Shown here: positions 23,514 through 32,304 of the stretch, piece after piece
How positions within the stretch are numbered: position 1 is the stretch's first letter
Layout of the letters: the number at the start of each line of letters is the position of its first letter
From: CAIWHR01 sp963717695
Lineage (GTDB): Bacteria; Pseudomonadota; Gammaproteobacteria; Burkholderiales; Casimicrobiaceae
Direction of reading: 5' to 3'
Length of the DNA: 64,000 nucleotides
Assembly: GCA_963717695.1 (NCBI GenBank)
Contig: CAVQWR010000007.1
Coordinates: 620,001 to 684,000 of the forward strand
Translations under genes and position numbers: made by a program
Notes under the pieces: generated by a model
What the model was told of the DNA's origin: nothing
What the model saw: only the letters and a program-made list of their open reading frames with translations
Databases searched by the model: none

Positions 23514-25538
23514 CTATTGGCAGAGCGTGCCGCCGCTCGCCGCGAATGGGAACCGCACCAGCGCCCGGGACTGTTGCAGCATCGGCAGGCCCCCGGCCCC
23601 ATTCGTGCTGATGGTCATCAGGAGATTGTTGCCGTCGGCGAAGGAGAGCGCCGCCGATCCCACGGTCAGCGCTGCGAGTTTCGTGGCGTCATAGGCGTCG
23701 AATCGCGGCCCCGACGTGCGCACGAGCGCCCCGCCGTACGTGCTGCTCGTGCCGACCCTTCGTGCAAGCGCCGACAGCCACAGCGGTGAGCCGTCGACAT
23801 CGTAGGTGTACCACGTCGCGAAGATCGCGTCGCCCTGATGCGCGAGCATGACGCCTCGTCCCGGTTCGATTCCGTTGGGGGCCCACCAGAGATCCTGGTA
23901 GTTGGTTGCTGCCGCGAAGTTCGGAGTGGTGGCGCTGTACGTGCAGCTCACCTGCGGACCGGTTGCGAGGTCGAAGCGCGCAATCGCCTTCATCTGCGAA
24001 ACGCCGTTCACCGTGTAGGCAAAGCTTCCTCCGTTGAGGTCCGTGAACGTCAGTGTGCCGGTGCCGACCTGGGTGGCGACGCCCGAGCCGCCGATGCTTT
24101 CGAAACTCGGCCCCTGGTCGACGTAGATGTTCCCCGTATAGACGTTACCCGCGGGGCTCGTGCGTTTGGCGAGCATCGACAGCCACCACGCTTTTCCACT
24201 CGTGTCGTAGGTATACCAGGTGGCGAAGATCTGGTCGCCCTGCTGCTCGAAATTGATGCCCCAGCCCGGCTCCGTGCCGCCCGCCGCCCACCAGAGACCG
24301 GTGAAATTGGAACCGGGCAGCGCATTCAGCGGTATGACCACGAAATCGTCGACTCCGCCCGCGACGCTCGTCATCTGCGCGAGCTGCGACTTGGCGGATT
24401 CGTTGCCTCGCACCATCGCGTCGAGCCACGTCACCGACCACGTGAAGATGTCGTTGGTCGCCGGGACGCTGAACTCGTGCTTGACGCCCGTCAGCGCGAC
24501 CAGCTCGCGCGGTCCGTCGAGCTGAAGCATGCCCTGCGCGGTGACCTCGATCGGCGCCGTCGTGTCCGCCGTCCCGCCGATGCCAAGGAAAGGCAGCGCC
24601 ACGCCGTCGAGACCGTGCTGGTCGCGTCCGAAGGAGGGAAGGATCGGCTGCCCGAAGTAGGGAACGTAACCCACCGCCGCCTTGAGCCGCGCGTCGTGCT
24701 CGATCTGCGTCCACGATAGTCCGACCGACGTGGTAAGGCCCGCCCCCGCCATCAGCATCATCGACTCGCCGCCCATGCTCGCGCCGAAGCCGCCGATCTG
24801 CGCCGAATCGATCCGGTCGCGCCATTGCGGATCGGACTGGAGCAGATCGATCGACGCGGACAGCGCGAGGGGCCGCAGCGCCTGCATCGCGAGGAAGTTC
24901 TGCAGGTGCGTGAGGAGATAGATGACGTCGCTGACATTGTCGAGCTGCAGGTCGGAAAACGTCGCGTCGGTGTGAAACGGCGCGGCGACCACGTAGCCGA
25001 AGCTTGCGAAGACGGTCAGCGCGTAGATGTAGTCGTTCGATATCGGGCTGCCGCCGTACCCATGCGAAAACAGGAGCACGGGGAAGCGGGTCGTCGCGTC
25101 GGGCCATATGGGCGCGTCACCGCTGCGCATCATGTGCGGCACGATCTTGCCGGTCGGCAGCGCATAGTCGCCGCGTGGATTGGAGGCGGTCGTCGGGTGA
25201 CAGACAATCACGACGTACGGGAGCGCGCGCCCGGCGAATGATCCATAGACCGCGGAGGTGGCCGGTGCCTGCACCGTGACGACCGGCGTGCTGGCGGGTT
25301 CCTGCAGCAGGTCGGTCGGCTTGCGCATGCTGCCGTCGGAGCGAGGTACGCCCTCCCAGTACAGCTGGATGTCCTCTCCGGCGGCGAGCTTCGTCGTGTC
25401 CTGGGCCACGTCGCTGCACTCGACGGCATACGGGCCGGGCAATGGCAGCGGGGGGACCGATACCGCGACGGCGACGTGCACAGCGCACGTCGTGACGGCC
25501 GTCAGGGTGAATTGAAATAGTTTCAGCGGCAGCTTCAT
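23514..25538 (-). CDS. Secreted alpha/beta hydrolase with two W-Y-T-Y-D domains
   Basis: A 674-residue protein: signal peptide (MKLPLKLFQFTLTAVTTCAV), an alpha/beta hydrolase domain (about 60-390) with FPVLLFSHGYGGSPISNDYI (oxyanion region) and the nucleophile elbow GGFGASMGGESMM (G-x-S-x-G), and a late His in TGVKHEFSVPATND. It resembles platelet-activating-factor acetylhydrolase/dienelactone-hydrolase-like enzymes. Two domains (from about 409 and 544) repeat the L-W-W / H-Q-G-D-x-I-F-A-T-W-Y-T-Y-D pattern of the protein at 13371. The second copy has G-R-G instead of G-W-G. Substrate unknown (ester or lipid likely). The longer frame to 25739 adds no signal peptide, so the ATG at 25538 is used. 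Confidence 0.8.
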   Translation of the reverse strand: MKLPLKLFQFTLTAVTTCAVHVAVAVSVPPLPLPGPYAVECSDVAQDTTKLAAGEDIQLYWEGVPRSDGSMRKPTDLLQEPASTPVVTVQAPATSAVYGSFAGRALPYVVIVCHPTTASNPRGDYALPTGKIVPHMMRSGDAPIWPDATTRFPVLLFSHGYGGSPISNDYIYALTVFASFGYVVAAPFHTDATFSDLQLDNVSDVIYLLTHLQNFLAMQALRPLALSASIDLLQSDPQWRDRIDSAQIGGFGASMGGESMMLMAGAGLTTSVGLSWTQIEHDARLKAAVGYVPYFGQPILPSFGRDQHGLDGVALPFLGIGGTADTTAPIEVTAQGMLQLDGPRELVALTGVKHEFSVPATNDIFTWSVTWLDAMVRGNESAKSQLAQMTSVAGGVDDFVVIPLNALPGSNFTGLWWAAGGTEPGWGINFEQQGDQIFATWYTYDTSGKAWWLSMLAKRTSPAGNVYTGNIYVDQGPSFESIGGSGVATQVGTGTLTFTDLNGGSFAYTVNGVSQMKAIARFDLATGPQVSCTYSATTPNFAAATNYQDLWWAPNGIEPGRGVMLAHQGDAIFATWYTYDVDGSPLWLSALARRVGTSSTYGGALVRTSGPRFDAYDATKLAALTVGSAALSFADGNNLLMTISTNGAGGLPMLQQSRALVRFPFAASGGTLCQ

Positions 25539-25870
25539 GAGTTTCTCTTGTTGTTCGTGCGCGTTTACATCGTCATTGGCGGGGCGTCGCGGAGTGCTGC
25601 CGCACGCAAAGGGATCTCGACCTGCCGGATCACTCGGGAGCGCGGGACTTCGTTGCCGCGAAAGTCCGTGGCATCGGGCAGCCCGCACAGGAAGCGCAGC
25701 TTCGGCGAAGCCGCGACGGAGGTCTGTGCGGTGGCACACACCGTCGGCATCGCAATCTTTTCACGCGAGGACTGCGCATTGGCGATCGCGGCGATAAGCA
25801 TCGCGACTTTGGATGCCGCGCTGCTCCAATTGGTTCCCCGCGGCGCACGGCGACGAAATGCGATATCGCA
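25539..25870. other. 332-bp region without a firm gene
   Basis: A 78-codon minus-strand frame (25565-25801, MLIAAIANAQSSREKIAMPT ... ending APPMTM) fits just upstream of the hydrolase gene and could be a small protein or a remnant; nothing recognisable supports it. No strong promoter seen. Confidence 0.3.
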
Positions 25871-26320
25871 TCAGGCGATGATGAACTCCCCGACCAACGG
25901 CATCGCGCGGAGCCGCGCGAGCTCATCGGAGGAGGGCAGCTCCGGCCGATCGCGCTCCGCGTTGACCATGCAGAGAAAGCCGAGGGGCGCGTCGGGATCC
26001 GCGCGAAACTGATGCCACGTCGACGGCGGGATCTGCACGAGGTCATGCGGCGCGACGACGAAGATTCGATCTCCGACGAGCACGCGTCCGCGGCCGTGCT
26101 CGATCACCACCGCGTGCGCGTGCACGTGCCGCTCGAGCGTCGTGTGACCGCCCGTGCCGACTTCGAAATAGCGCAGCTGGCAGGAAAGCGCCGGGTCGTC
26201 GAACAGGACCTGGCGTGTTACGCCATGGAACGGCGCCGTGCCGTCGCGCTTGTACTCGCGCACGTCGACGCCGCGCCAGCGCAGGGTTCCGGACTGCGGA
26301 CGATGCGGATCAGCGGACAT
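25871..26320 (-). CDS. Cupin-domain protein
   Basis: A 149-residue single cupin. Motif 1: GGHTTLERHVHAHAVVIEHG (G-x5-H-x-H-x3-4-E-type metal site); motif 2: PHDLVQIPPSTWHQFRADPD (P-x-W-x-H). Preceding residues DVREYKRDGTAPFHGVTRQV are typical of small cupins in sugar or aromatic pathways. It starts 24 bp after the stop of the RuBisCO-like gene and is very likely co-transcribed with it, suggesting a joint pathway such as sugar-acid isomerisation or decarboxylation; the actual reaction is unknown. Confidence 0.82.
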   Translation of the reverse strand: MSADPHRPQSGTLRWRGVDVREYKRDGTAPFHGVTRQVLFDDPALSCQLRYFEVGTGGHTTLERHVHAHAVVIEHGRGRVLVGDRIFVVAPHDLVQIPPSTWHQFRADPDAPLGFLCMVNAERDRPELPSSDELARLRAMPLVGEFIIA

Positions 26321-26344
26321 GGTGCGTTCCCCGGAAAATGGTCA

Positions 26345-27472
26345 TCAGGACGCCTCCGCGCGGAGTCTGTTGACGGCTGGCGTCGACCGATGCGTGGCCG
26401 CGACGAATTCGCGTGCCCGTTCGGCGAGCCGTTCGCCCGCGGCGAGCAGCGAACCGCCGATGAGGAGCATCACATCGTGGCCATAGAAGCGGACGATTTC
26501 GTCGACCCGTTCCACGGAAAGTCCGCCCGCCGGAACAGGCAACGTCTGCCGGTAGGCGCCCCAATCGCTGCGGGCGTTCGCCGCGATGCCCGCGCATTCG
26601 CTGCGCGTGTACGCGAAGCGCCCGCCGAAGTTCGGGAAAATGACCGCGTCCGCGCCGAGCCAGCGAAAGAGCTTCCCGAGGAGAAGAGCTGGCGCGACGC
26701 GGACCGCGCCGCCGTAGGCCGGGTGGGCCAGAATCGGGACGTTGCACTCCGTAGCGGCGAATTCCGCGAACGCGGGCATGCCGACCAGCGCGGGCGCCAG
26801 CAGAACGGCACCGACGTTCTCGTCCCTGACGATGCGCGCCTGCGCCGCCAGCGCGCGCGGTGACCCGACGAGGCTGGGCGCGTAAAGGCATGCGCGGCCG
26901 GTTTCGAATCGGGCGCGTTCGATGGCGCGCTGGCAGGCGGCCACGCGTTCGGCAAACGGCGAATACGCCTGGTCGGCGAGCCCGTGATCGTCCTTGACAA
27001 TGTCGACGCCGCTTCGCGCCAGCGTGTAGCAAAGCTCTGCGAGCGCGGCGGAGGGCATGCCCTGGGGCTTCAGCGCCGCACAGGTCAGAGGTCGATCGGG
27101 TGCGTCGAGGCGCTCGCGGATGCCCCCGATGCCGAATCGCGGTCCGGGGAAGTGCGCGCGGAATTCCGCGGGAAAGTCGACGTCGACGAGCTCGACGTGG
27201 GCGTGCAGCGAGCTGTTGCCGAAGAGCATGTTGAGCGTTTGCGCCACGTCGCAGCCCGTGGTCGCGACGGAGAGACCGAGGACCACGCCGTGGGTCTCGT
27301 CCTCGCCGGCATCGACGCGGACGACTCGTCCCATGATGTTGGCGGCGACGAACGGATCGGTCACGATCTCGGCCGCGACCTCGACGCTCTGCTCGAGCGC
27401 CAGCGCGCGGGCGATGCCGTCGAGCTCGGCGCGCGGCGCGTGGACGCGATAGGTGGCGGTGATCCGTGACAT
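26345..27472 (-). CDS. RuBisCO-like protein (form IV large subunit homologue)
   Basis: A 375-residue RLP. Recognisable parts: N-terminal domain (MSRITATYRVHAPRAELDGI), then the barrel with ALKPQGM (K135, equivalent to K175 of RuBisCO), VDIVKDDHGLADQAYSPFAE (K160/D162, equivalent to the carbamylated K201 and D203), PILAHPAYGG (H250) and FPNFGGRFAYT. The third metal ligand Glu204 is His163 here, K177 is Gln, and loop-6 K334 is absent, so it cannot be a CO2-fixing RuBisCO. Known RLPs act on methylthioribulose phosphates or on apionate-pathway intermediates; the K-D-D-H-G-L group has no certain role to me. Divergent MarR gene 132 bp away; cupin downstream. Confidence 0.88.
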   Translation of the reverse strand: MSRITATYRVHAPRAELDGIARALALEQSVEVAAEIVTDPFVAANIMGRVVRVDAGEDETHGVVLGLSVATTGCDVAQTLNMLFGNSSLHAHVELVDVDFPAEFRAHFPGPRFGIGGIRERLDAPDRPLTCAALKPQGMPSAALAELCYTLARSGVDIVKDDHGLADQAYSPFAERVAACQRAIERARFETGRACLYAPSLVGSPRALAAQARIVRDENVGAVLLAPALVGMPAFAEFAATECNVPILAHPAYGGAVRVAPALLLGKLFRWLGADAVIFPNFGGRFAYTRSECAGIAANARSDWGAYRQTLPVPAGGLSVERVDEIVRFYGHDVMLLIGGSLLAAGERLAERAREFVAATHRSTPAVNRLRAEAS

Positions 27473-27604
27473 GGCGATTTTGCAGCAGCCCTCTATGATA
27501 CCGCGCGGCGCGGCGTCGGCCGTCGCGACGGCAGGCGTGCATTCGGCATGCGCTACCATTGGCCGCGACGGCGAAACTCGCCGCGAACGGGAGGGAGACG
27601 GCGA

Positions 27605-28078
27605 ATGGGCAAGAAAACAGCGATTGTGGCGGGCGCGCACGGGTCGCTTGTCGACCGCGGTCTCCTCACCGGCCTCATCGGCTTTCACCTTCGCCTCGCG
27701 CAGATCGCCGTGTTCCGCGATTTCGCAGCGACGCTCGGCGCGCTGGATCTCACGCCGGGGATTTTCGCCGTGCTCGTTTTGATCGAATCCAACACCGGCC
27801 TCAAGCAGACCGAGCTCGCCAATGCCGTCGGCCTCGATCGCTCGTCGATGGTGCCCGTGATCGACAATCTCGAGCGACGCGGACTCGTCCGCCGTCACGC
27901 CGTGGCGACAGATCGCCGCGCCAATGCGCTTCGCCTGACCGCGGCCGGATCGGCGCTCCTCAAGAAGGCCAAGCGGCTTGTCACGGCGCATGAAGCGCGC
28001 CTCGCGGCAAACCTCGCCGCCGGCGAGAGGGTTGCTCTGGTGGCGATGCTCGACCGGATCTTTCCCGACCAGCGCTGA
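27605..28078 (+). CDS. MarR-family transcriptional regulator
   Basis: A 157-residue MarR protein. Winged HTH: GLKQTELANAVGLDRSSMVP, VIDNLERRGLVRRHAVATDR (with the wing D-R-R-A-N-A-L-R-L-T-x-x-G). The ATG at 27605 has RBS AGGGAG; the upstream extension is rejected. MarR proteins of aromatic operons usually repress until a CoA thioester or phenolic ligand binds. The palindrome at 28136-28155, just upstream of the reductase operon, is the best operator candidate. It is divergent from the RuBisCO-like gene, which it may also control, though no second copy of the palindrome is there. Confidence 0.87.
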   Translation: MGKKTAIVAGAHGSLVDRGLLTGLIGFHLRLAQIAVFRDFAATLGALDLTPGIFAVLVLIESNTGLKQTELANAVGLDRSSMVPVIDNLERRGLVRRHAVATDRRANALRLTAAGSALLKKAKRLVTAHEARLAANLAAGERVALVAMLDRIFPDQR

Positions 28079-28135
28079 GCAGCGCGAAACGCGGGCTGCG
28101 AGGCCGCCGCGCAGGCGCTGCGGGCCCGCGCGGCG

Positions 28136-28155
28136 ATTGTTTGACTTCAAACAAT
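28136..28155. promoter_or_regulatory. Perfect inverted repeat, probable MarR operator
   Basis: ATTGTTTGA-CT-TCAAACAAT: two perfect 9-bp arms with a 2-bp spacer. It covers the -35 box of the operon promoter and lies 57 bp after the MarR stop codon. Size and symmetry match MarR binding sites. Confidence 0.75.
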
Positions 28156-28169
28156 CGGGCTGCTATCGT
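28141..28169 (+). promoter_or_regulatory. Sigma-70 promoter of the hydroxybenzoyl-CoA-reductase-like operon
   Basis: TTGACT (28141-28146), 17-bp spacer, TATCGT (28164-28169). The -35 box lies inside the inverted repeat, so bound MarR would block RNA polymerase. The leader to the GTG start is about 100 nt. Confidence 0.65.
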
Positions 28170-28279
28170 CTCCCGTGGCGCCCCGGGGCGTCCGCCACGA
28201 ATGGCCATCGACCGCGCGTGCCGCGGCCCGCGTCATCGTCCGGCGGCGGCCGCCCGCGCGAGCGCGCGGGGAGAGGCGA

Positions 28280-28822
28280 GTGGGCGACACCGGATTGAAA
28301 GTCGAGGCGCAGCGCAACGTGCAGATGGTCCTGCGCGTCAACGGCGAGGACTGCGAGGTTTCGTTCGCGCCCTACAAGACGCTGCTCGAGGTGCTGCGCG
28401 AGGATCTCGATCTCACCGGGACCAAGCACGGCTGCGAGCTCGGTGAATGCGGCGCCTGCGCGGTGCTGGTCGACAAGGCGCCGGTGCTTTCCTGCCTCGT
28501 GCTCGCCGTCGAGTGCGACGGCGCGGAAATCGAAACCGTCGAAGGGCTCGCACGCGGCGCGGAGTTGCACCCGCTGCAGGCGGCGTTCGCGGATCTCGGC
28601 GGCGCGCAATGCGGCTACTGCACGCCGGGCATCCTGATGACCGCGAAGGCTCTTCTCGACGCGGAGCCCGACCCATCGCGCGAGCGCATCAGGGAAGCGA
28701 TCTCCGGCAACCTGTGCCGCTGCACGGGCTATCAGCAGATCTGCGAATCGATCGAGGCCGCGGCGTGCGAAATGCGCGCCGAGAGACCCGCCGCAGAGGT
28801 GAGCGCCGGAGGCAAGGAGTGA
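28280..28822 (+). CDS. hcrC: Hydroxybenzoyl-CoA reductase-like 2Fe-2S subunit
   Basis: A 180-residue small subunit of the xanthine-oxidase family. Plant-type 2Fe-2S ligands: CELGECGACAVLVDKAPVLSC; second all-helical 2Fe-2S domain: QCGYCTPGIL and GNLCRCTGYQQI. It passes electrons between the molybdenum subunit and the FAD subunit. The start is taken as GTG at 28280 because of the RBS GGAGAGG and because residues upstream are Arg-rich non-coding-like sequence; an ATG at 28328 (MVLRVNGEDCEV) is an alternative. Its stop overlaps the next start by 4 bp. Confidence 0.85.
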   Translation: MGDTGLKVEAQRNVQMVLRVNGEDCEVSFAPYKTLLEVLREDLDLTGTKHGCELGECGACAVLVDKAPVLSCLVLAVECDGAEIETVEGLARGAELHPLQAAFADLGGAQCGYCTPGILMTAKALLDAEPDPSRERIREAISGNLCRCTGYQQICESIEAAACEMRAERPAAEVSAGGKE

Positions 28823-31281
28823 GCGCGCGCGATCGCTTTGACGTGATCGGGAAGGCGCGCCGGCGCGTCGACGGCCGCTCGAAGGTCACCGGCCACACGC
28901 GCTTCGCCGACGACATCGTGCTGCCGCGAATGGTGCACGCGAAGATCCTCCGCTCGCCGCATCCTCATGCGCGCATCGTCTCGATCGACACGACGCGCGC
29001 GGCCGCCTCACCCGGCGTGCACCTCGTGCTCACCGGCAGGGATTTTCCGGTCACGTTCGGCATCCTGCCCGTGTCGCTCGACGAGTATCCGCTCGCCCCC
29101 GAACGCGTGCGCTACGTCGGTGACCCGGTGGCGGCGGTGATCGCCCGGGACGAGCAGACGGCCACCGAGGCGCTCGACCTGATCGACGTCAAATACGAAG
29201 TGCTGCCGACGATCGCGACGCCGGAGGAGGCGCTCGCCCGGCCGGACGTGCGCATTCACGACTACAACGACCACGGCAACATCCATCGCAACCAGGCCTT
29301 CGAGTTCGGCGACGTCGACGCCGCGCTCGCGGCGTCGGATCACGTGTTCGAGGACGTGTTCTTCTTCGAGGGCAACACGCACCTTCCGATCGAGCAGCAC
29401 GCGGCGGTCGGCGCGGTCGACGGCGAAGGCAAGCTCACGCTGTGGTCGTCGACGCAGGTGCCGCACTACGTGCACCGGCAGATGGCGCGGGTGCTGGCCG
29501 TGCCGGACGCGCACATCCGGATCATCGCGTGTCCCAACGGCGGCGGCTTCGGCGGCAAGACCGACATCTGCAACCACGAGGCCGTCGTGCTGAAGGCGGC
29601 GCAGCGGCTCGGCCGCCCCGTCAAGATATGCCTCAACCGCGAGGAAGTGTTCTACCTGCATCGCGGCCGCCATCCGGTGCTGATGAAGTTCCGCACGGGC
29701 GTCAACAACGACGGCTCGATCACCGGCATGCACCTTTCGACGCTGCTCGATGGCGGCGGCTACGGTTCCTACGGCGCGGCAAGCACGTTCTACACCGGCG
29801 CGCTGCAGACGGTGACCTACGAGATTCCGCGCTACAAGTTCGAGGCGTGCCGGACATTCACCAACAAGCCCGCGTGCGGCCCCAAGCGCGGCCACGGGAC
29901 GCCGCAGCCGCGCTTCGGCCAGGAGATCCAGCTCGACAAGATTGCCGAGAAACTGAACATCGATCCGGCCGAGCTGCGCTTGAAGATCGTCGCCAAGCCG
30001 AACACGCTGACGGCGAACTGGATGCGCATCGGCACCATCGGCCTGACCGAGTGCATCAACCAGGTGGTCGCGCGGTCGGAGTGGAAGGCGAAGCACCGCA
30101 AGCTCCCGCTTGGCCGCGGCGTCGGCATCGCCTGCGGCGCGTACATGTGCGGCGCGGGACTCCCGATCTACTGGAACAAGATGCCGCACTCGGGCGTGCA
30201 GCTGCTGCTCGATCGCAGCGGCCAGGTGACGGTGTTCTGTGGGGCCACCGAGATCGGCCAGGGCTCGGACGATGTGCTGGCCGGCATCGTCGCCGAGGTG
30301 CTCGGCATCGATCCGTACGATGTTCGCTGCGTGACCGGGGACACCGGCCTCACCCCGATCGACCTTGGCTCGTATTCCAGCCGTGTCACGGTGATGATGG
30401 GGAATGCGGCGATCCAGGCGGGCGAGCGCGTAAAGGCGCAGCTTGCCGCGGCAGTCGCGGCGGAGCTCGATTCCGTTCCCGATCGGATCGTGTTCGCGAA
30501 GGGCCGCGCGTTTGTCGCCGGCGATCCGGCGAAGAGCCTTTCCTTTCGCGAGGCGGTGGTAGCCGCCGAGGTGAAGTTCGGCACCATCGGCGCCGTCGGT
30601 TCGTATTCGCCGCCGAAACCGCCGGCGCGATACAAGGGCGGCGGCGTCGGCCCGTCGCCGGCCTATTCGTATACCGCGTGTGTCGTCGAGGTCGACGTCG
30701 ATGCGGCAACGGGCTGGATTCACGTCCCGAAGATCTGGATCGCGCACGACATCGGCCGTGCGCTGAATCCCGTGCTGGCCCGCGGACAGGTCGAAGGCAG
30801 CGTGTACATGGGGCTCGGCGAGGCGCTGATGGAGGAGCAGGTGTTCCGCCGGCTGCCGCCCAAGCTCTCGCATGCGCTGGTTCACAAGATGCCGTCGATG
30901 CTGGAGTACAAGAGCCCGACCTCGCTCGACATGCCGGAGATCGACACGATTCTCGTCGAGGATCCCGATCCCAACTGTCCGTTCGGCGCGAAGGAAGTCG
31001 GGCAGGGACCGCTGCTGCCCGTCATGCCGGCGCTCGCCAATGCGATCTGGGACGCGGTCGGCGTGCGCATCGACGAATTGCCGATCACACCGGAGAAGGT
31101 GCTGCGCGCGCTTGCGCTCAAGGCCGAAGGCAAGGCGCCGCGGGTCGGACCCGCTTCGTTCCCCGATGTGCCTTACCCCGATCCGATGATCGTCCCGCCT
31201 CCATGGGAGGGCGGCGACGGCAACGCCGTGGAAAGCACACCGCGTGCATCGAGCCGGCCGAAGGAGCCGGCCACGCCATGA
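28819..31281 (+). CDS. hcrA: Hydroxybenzoyl-CoA reductase-like molybdenum subunit
   Basis: An 820-residue large subunit of the xanthine oxidase family. Molybdopterin-binding signatures: CPNGGGFGGKTDICNHEAVV near residue 240, GATEIGQGSDDVLAGIVAEV, and the C-terminal catalytic Glu in FGAKEVGQGPLLPV (E726). Genes before and after overlap it by 4 bp. The best match by architecture is 4-hydroxybenzoyl-CoA reductase, which removes the phenolic OH with low-potential electrons. Other family members (aldehyde or xanthine-type) lack the FAD-subunit loop found next door. It has some 40-50 extra C-terminal residues compared with usual HcrA (about 770 residues). Start GTG 28819 with RBS AAGGAG. Confidence 0.82.
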   Translation: MSARDRFDVIGKARRRVDGRSKVTGHTRFADDIVLPRMVHAKILRSPHPHARIVSIDTTRAAASPGVHLVLTGRDFPVTFGILPVSLDEYPLAPERVRYVGDPVAAVIARDEQTATEALDLIDVKYEVLPTIATPEEALARPDVRIHDYNDHGNIHRNQAFEFGDVDAALAASDHVFEDVFFFEGNTHLPIEQHAAVGAVDGEGKLTLWSSTQVPHYVHRQMARVLAVPDAHIRIIACPNGGGFGGKTDICNHEAVVLKAAQRLGRPVKICLNREEVFYLHRGRHPVLMKFRTGVNNDGSITGMHLSTLLDGGGYGSYGAASTFYTGALQTVTYEIPRYKFEACRTFTNKPACGPKRGHGTPQPRFGQEIQLDKIAEKLNIDPAELRLKIVAKPNTLTANWMRIGTIGLTECINQVVARSEWKAKHRKLPLGRGVGIACGAYMCGAGLPIYWNKMPHSGVQLLLDRSGQVTVFCGATEIGQGSDDVLAGIVAEVLGIDPYDVRCVTGDTGLTPIDLGSYSSRVTVMMGNAAIQAGERVKAQLAAAVAAELDSVPDRIVFAKGRAFVAGDPAKSLSFREAVVAAEVKFGTIGAVGSYSPPKPPARYKGGGVGPSPAYSYTACVVEVDVDAATGWIHVPKIWIAHDIGRALNPVLARGQVEGSVYMGLGEALMEEQVFRRLPPKLSHALVHKMPSMLEYKSPTSLDMPEIDTILVEDPDPNCPFGAKEVGQGPLLPVMPALANAIWDAVGVRIDELPITPEKVLRALALKAEGKAPRVGPASFPDVPYPDPMIVPPPWEGGDGNAVESTPRASSRPKEPATP

Positions 31282-32297
31282 TGCGCCTGCCGTGGTTCCG
31301 GCACGAATCGCCGCAATCGGTCGCGGACGCGGCGCGCATCCTGAATGCCGAAGGGGCCGGCGCGATGCTGATTGCCGGCGGCACCGACCTGCTGCCGAAC
31401 ATGAAGCGGCGACAGCAGGTGCCGCGCGTGCTGGTCTCGCTGCGGCGGATCGAGTCGCTGCGCGCGTCCTCCAACGGCAGCGGCCTCACACTGGGCGGCG
31501 CGATGACGCTGACCAACGTGATCGGCACCCATGCCGTGCGCGAGCGCTATCGTGGACTCTGGCAGGCCGCGTCGCAGGTGGCGACGGTCCATCTGCGCAA
31601 CATGGGCACGCTCGGCGGCAACCTGTGTCTCGATACGCGCTGCAGCTACTACGACCAGAACTACGAATGGCGAAAGGCGATCGACTTCTGCATGAAGAAG
31701 GACGGCACCGTGTGCTGGGTCGCGACGGCCAGCAAGCGCTGTGTCGCGGTATCATCCACGGATTGCGCGCCGGCGCTGCTCGCGCTGGGTGCGACGGTTC
31801 GCCTCGTATCTGTTGCGGGCGAACGCGACGTCGCGCTCGCGGAGTTCTATCGCAATGACGGAATCGAATACATGGTTCGCAGGCCCGATGAAATCCTGAC
31901 CGCGGTCGTGCTGCCCGACGCGGCGGGATGGAAGAGCACCTACTGGAAGCTCCGCCGGCGCGGCGCGTTCGATTTTCCGGTGCTGGGCGTTGCCGCCGCC
32001 GCCAGGGTGAATGCGGGCGGCGAAGTCGAGGACGCCCGCATCGCGCTGGGCGCCGTGTCGTCGCAACCGCTTCTCTCGAAGGCGGGCGAGTACCTCGTCG
32101 GCAAGCGCCTCACCGACGACGTCATCGCCGAAGCCGGGCGCATGGCCGCTTCGCGCGCGAAGCCGATGGACAACACGGACTACGACGTCTACTGGCGCAA
32201 GGAAGTCGTCGGCGAATACGTCGGCTACGCGCTGCGCGAGCTCCGCGGCGACGACATGCGCGGCACGCGGGCCAAGACCGCGCGCCTGGCGCTGTAG
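31278..32297 (+). CDS. hcrB: Hydroxybenzoyl-CoA reductase-like FAD/4Fe-4S subunit
   Basis: A 339-residue FAD subunit. FAD binding: MLIAGGTDLLPNMKR and RNMGTLGGNLCLDTRC. Just after the second motif lies an extra loop with Cys at 122, 138, 146 and 155 (C-S-Y-Y, D-F-C, T-V-C, K-R-C). A 4Fe-4S cluster in this loop is the hallmark of the 4-hydroxybenzoyl-CoA reductase beta subunit and is missing from ordinary xanthine dehydrogenases; in that enzyme it receives electrons from ferredoxin. The ATG overlaps the previous stop (ATGA). This loop is the main reason for the substrate call. Confidence 0.87.
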   Translation: MMRLPWFRHESPQSVADAARILNAEGAGAMLIAGGTDLLPNMKRRQQVPRVLVSLRRIESLRASSNGSGLTLGGAMTLTNVIGTHAVRERYRGLWQAASQVATVHLRNMGTLGGNLCLDTRCSYYDQNYEWRKAIDFCMKKDGTVCWVATASKRCVAVSSTDCAPALLALGATVRLVSVAGERDVALAEFYRNDGIEYMVRRPDEILTAVVLPDAAGWKSTYWKLRRRGAFDFPVLGVAAAARVNAGGEVEDARIALGAVSSQPLLSKAGEYLVGKRLTDDVIAEAGRMAASRAKPMDNTDYDVYWRKEVVGEYVGYALRELRGDDMRGTRAKTARLAL

Positions 32298-32304
32298 GGT
32301 TCGC

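Noticed and set aside
26012..26863. 283-codon plus-strand frame opposite the cupin and RuBisCO-like genes
   Set aside because: Antisense shadow of clearly recognisable minus-strand proteins; composition typical of such shadows.
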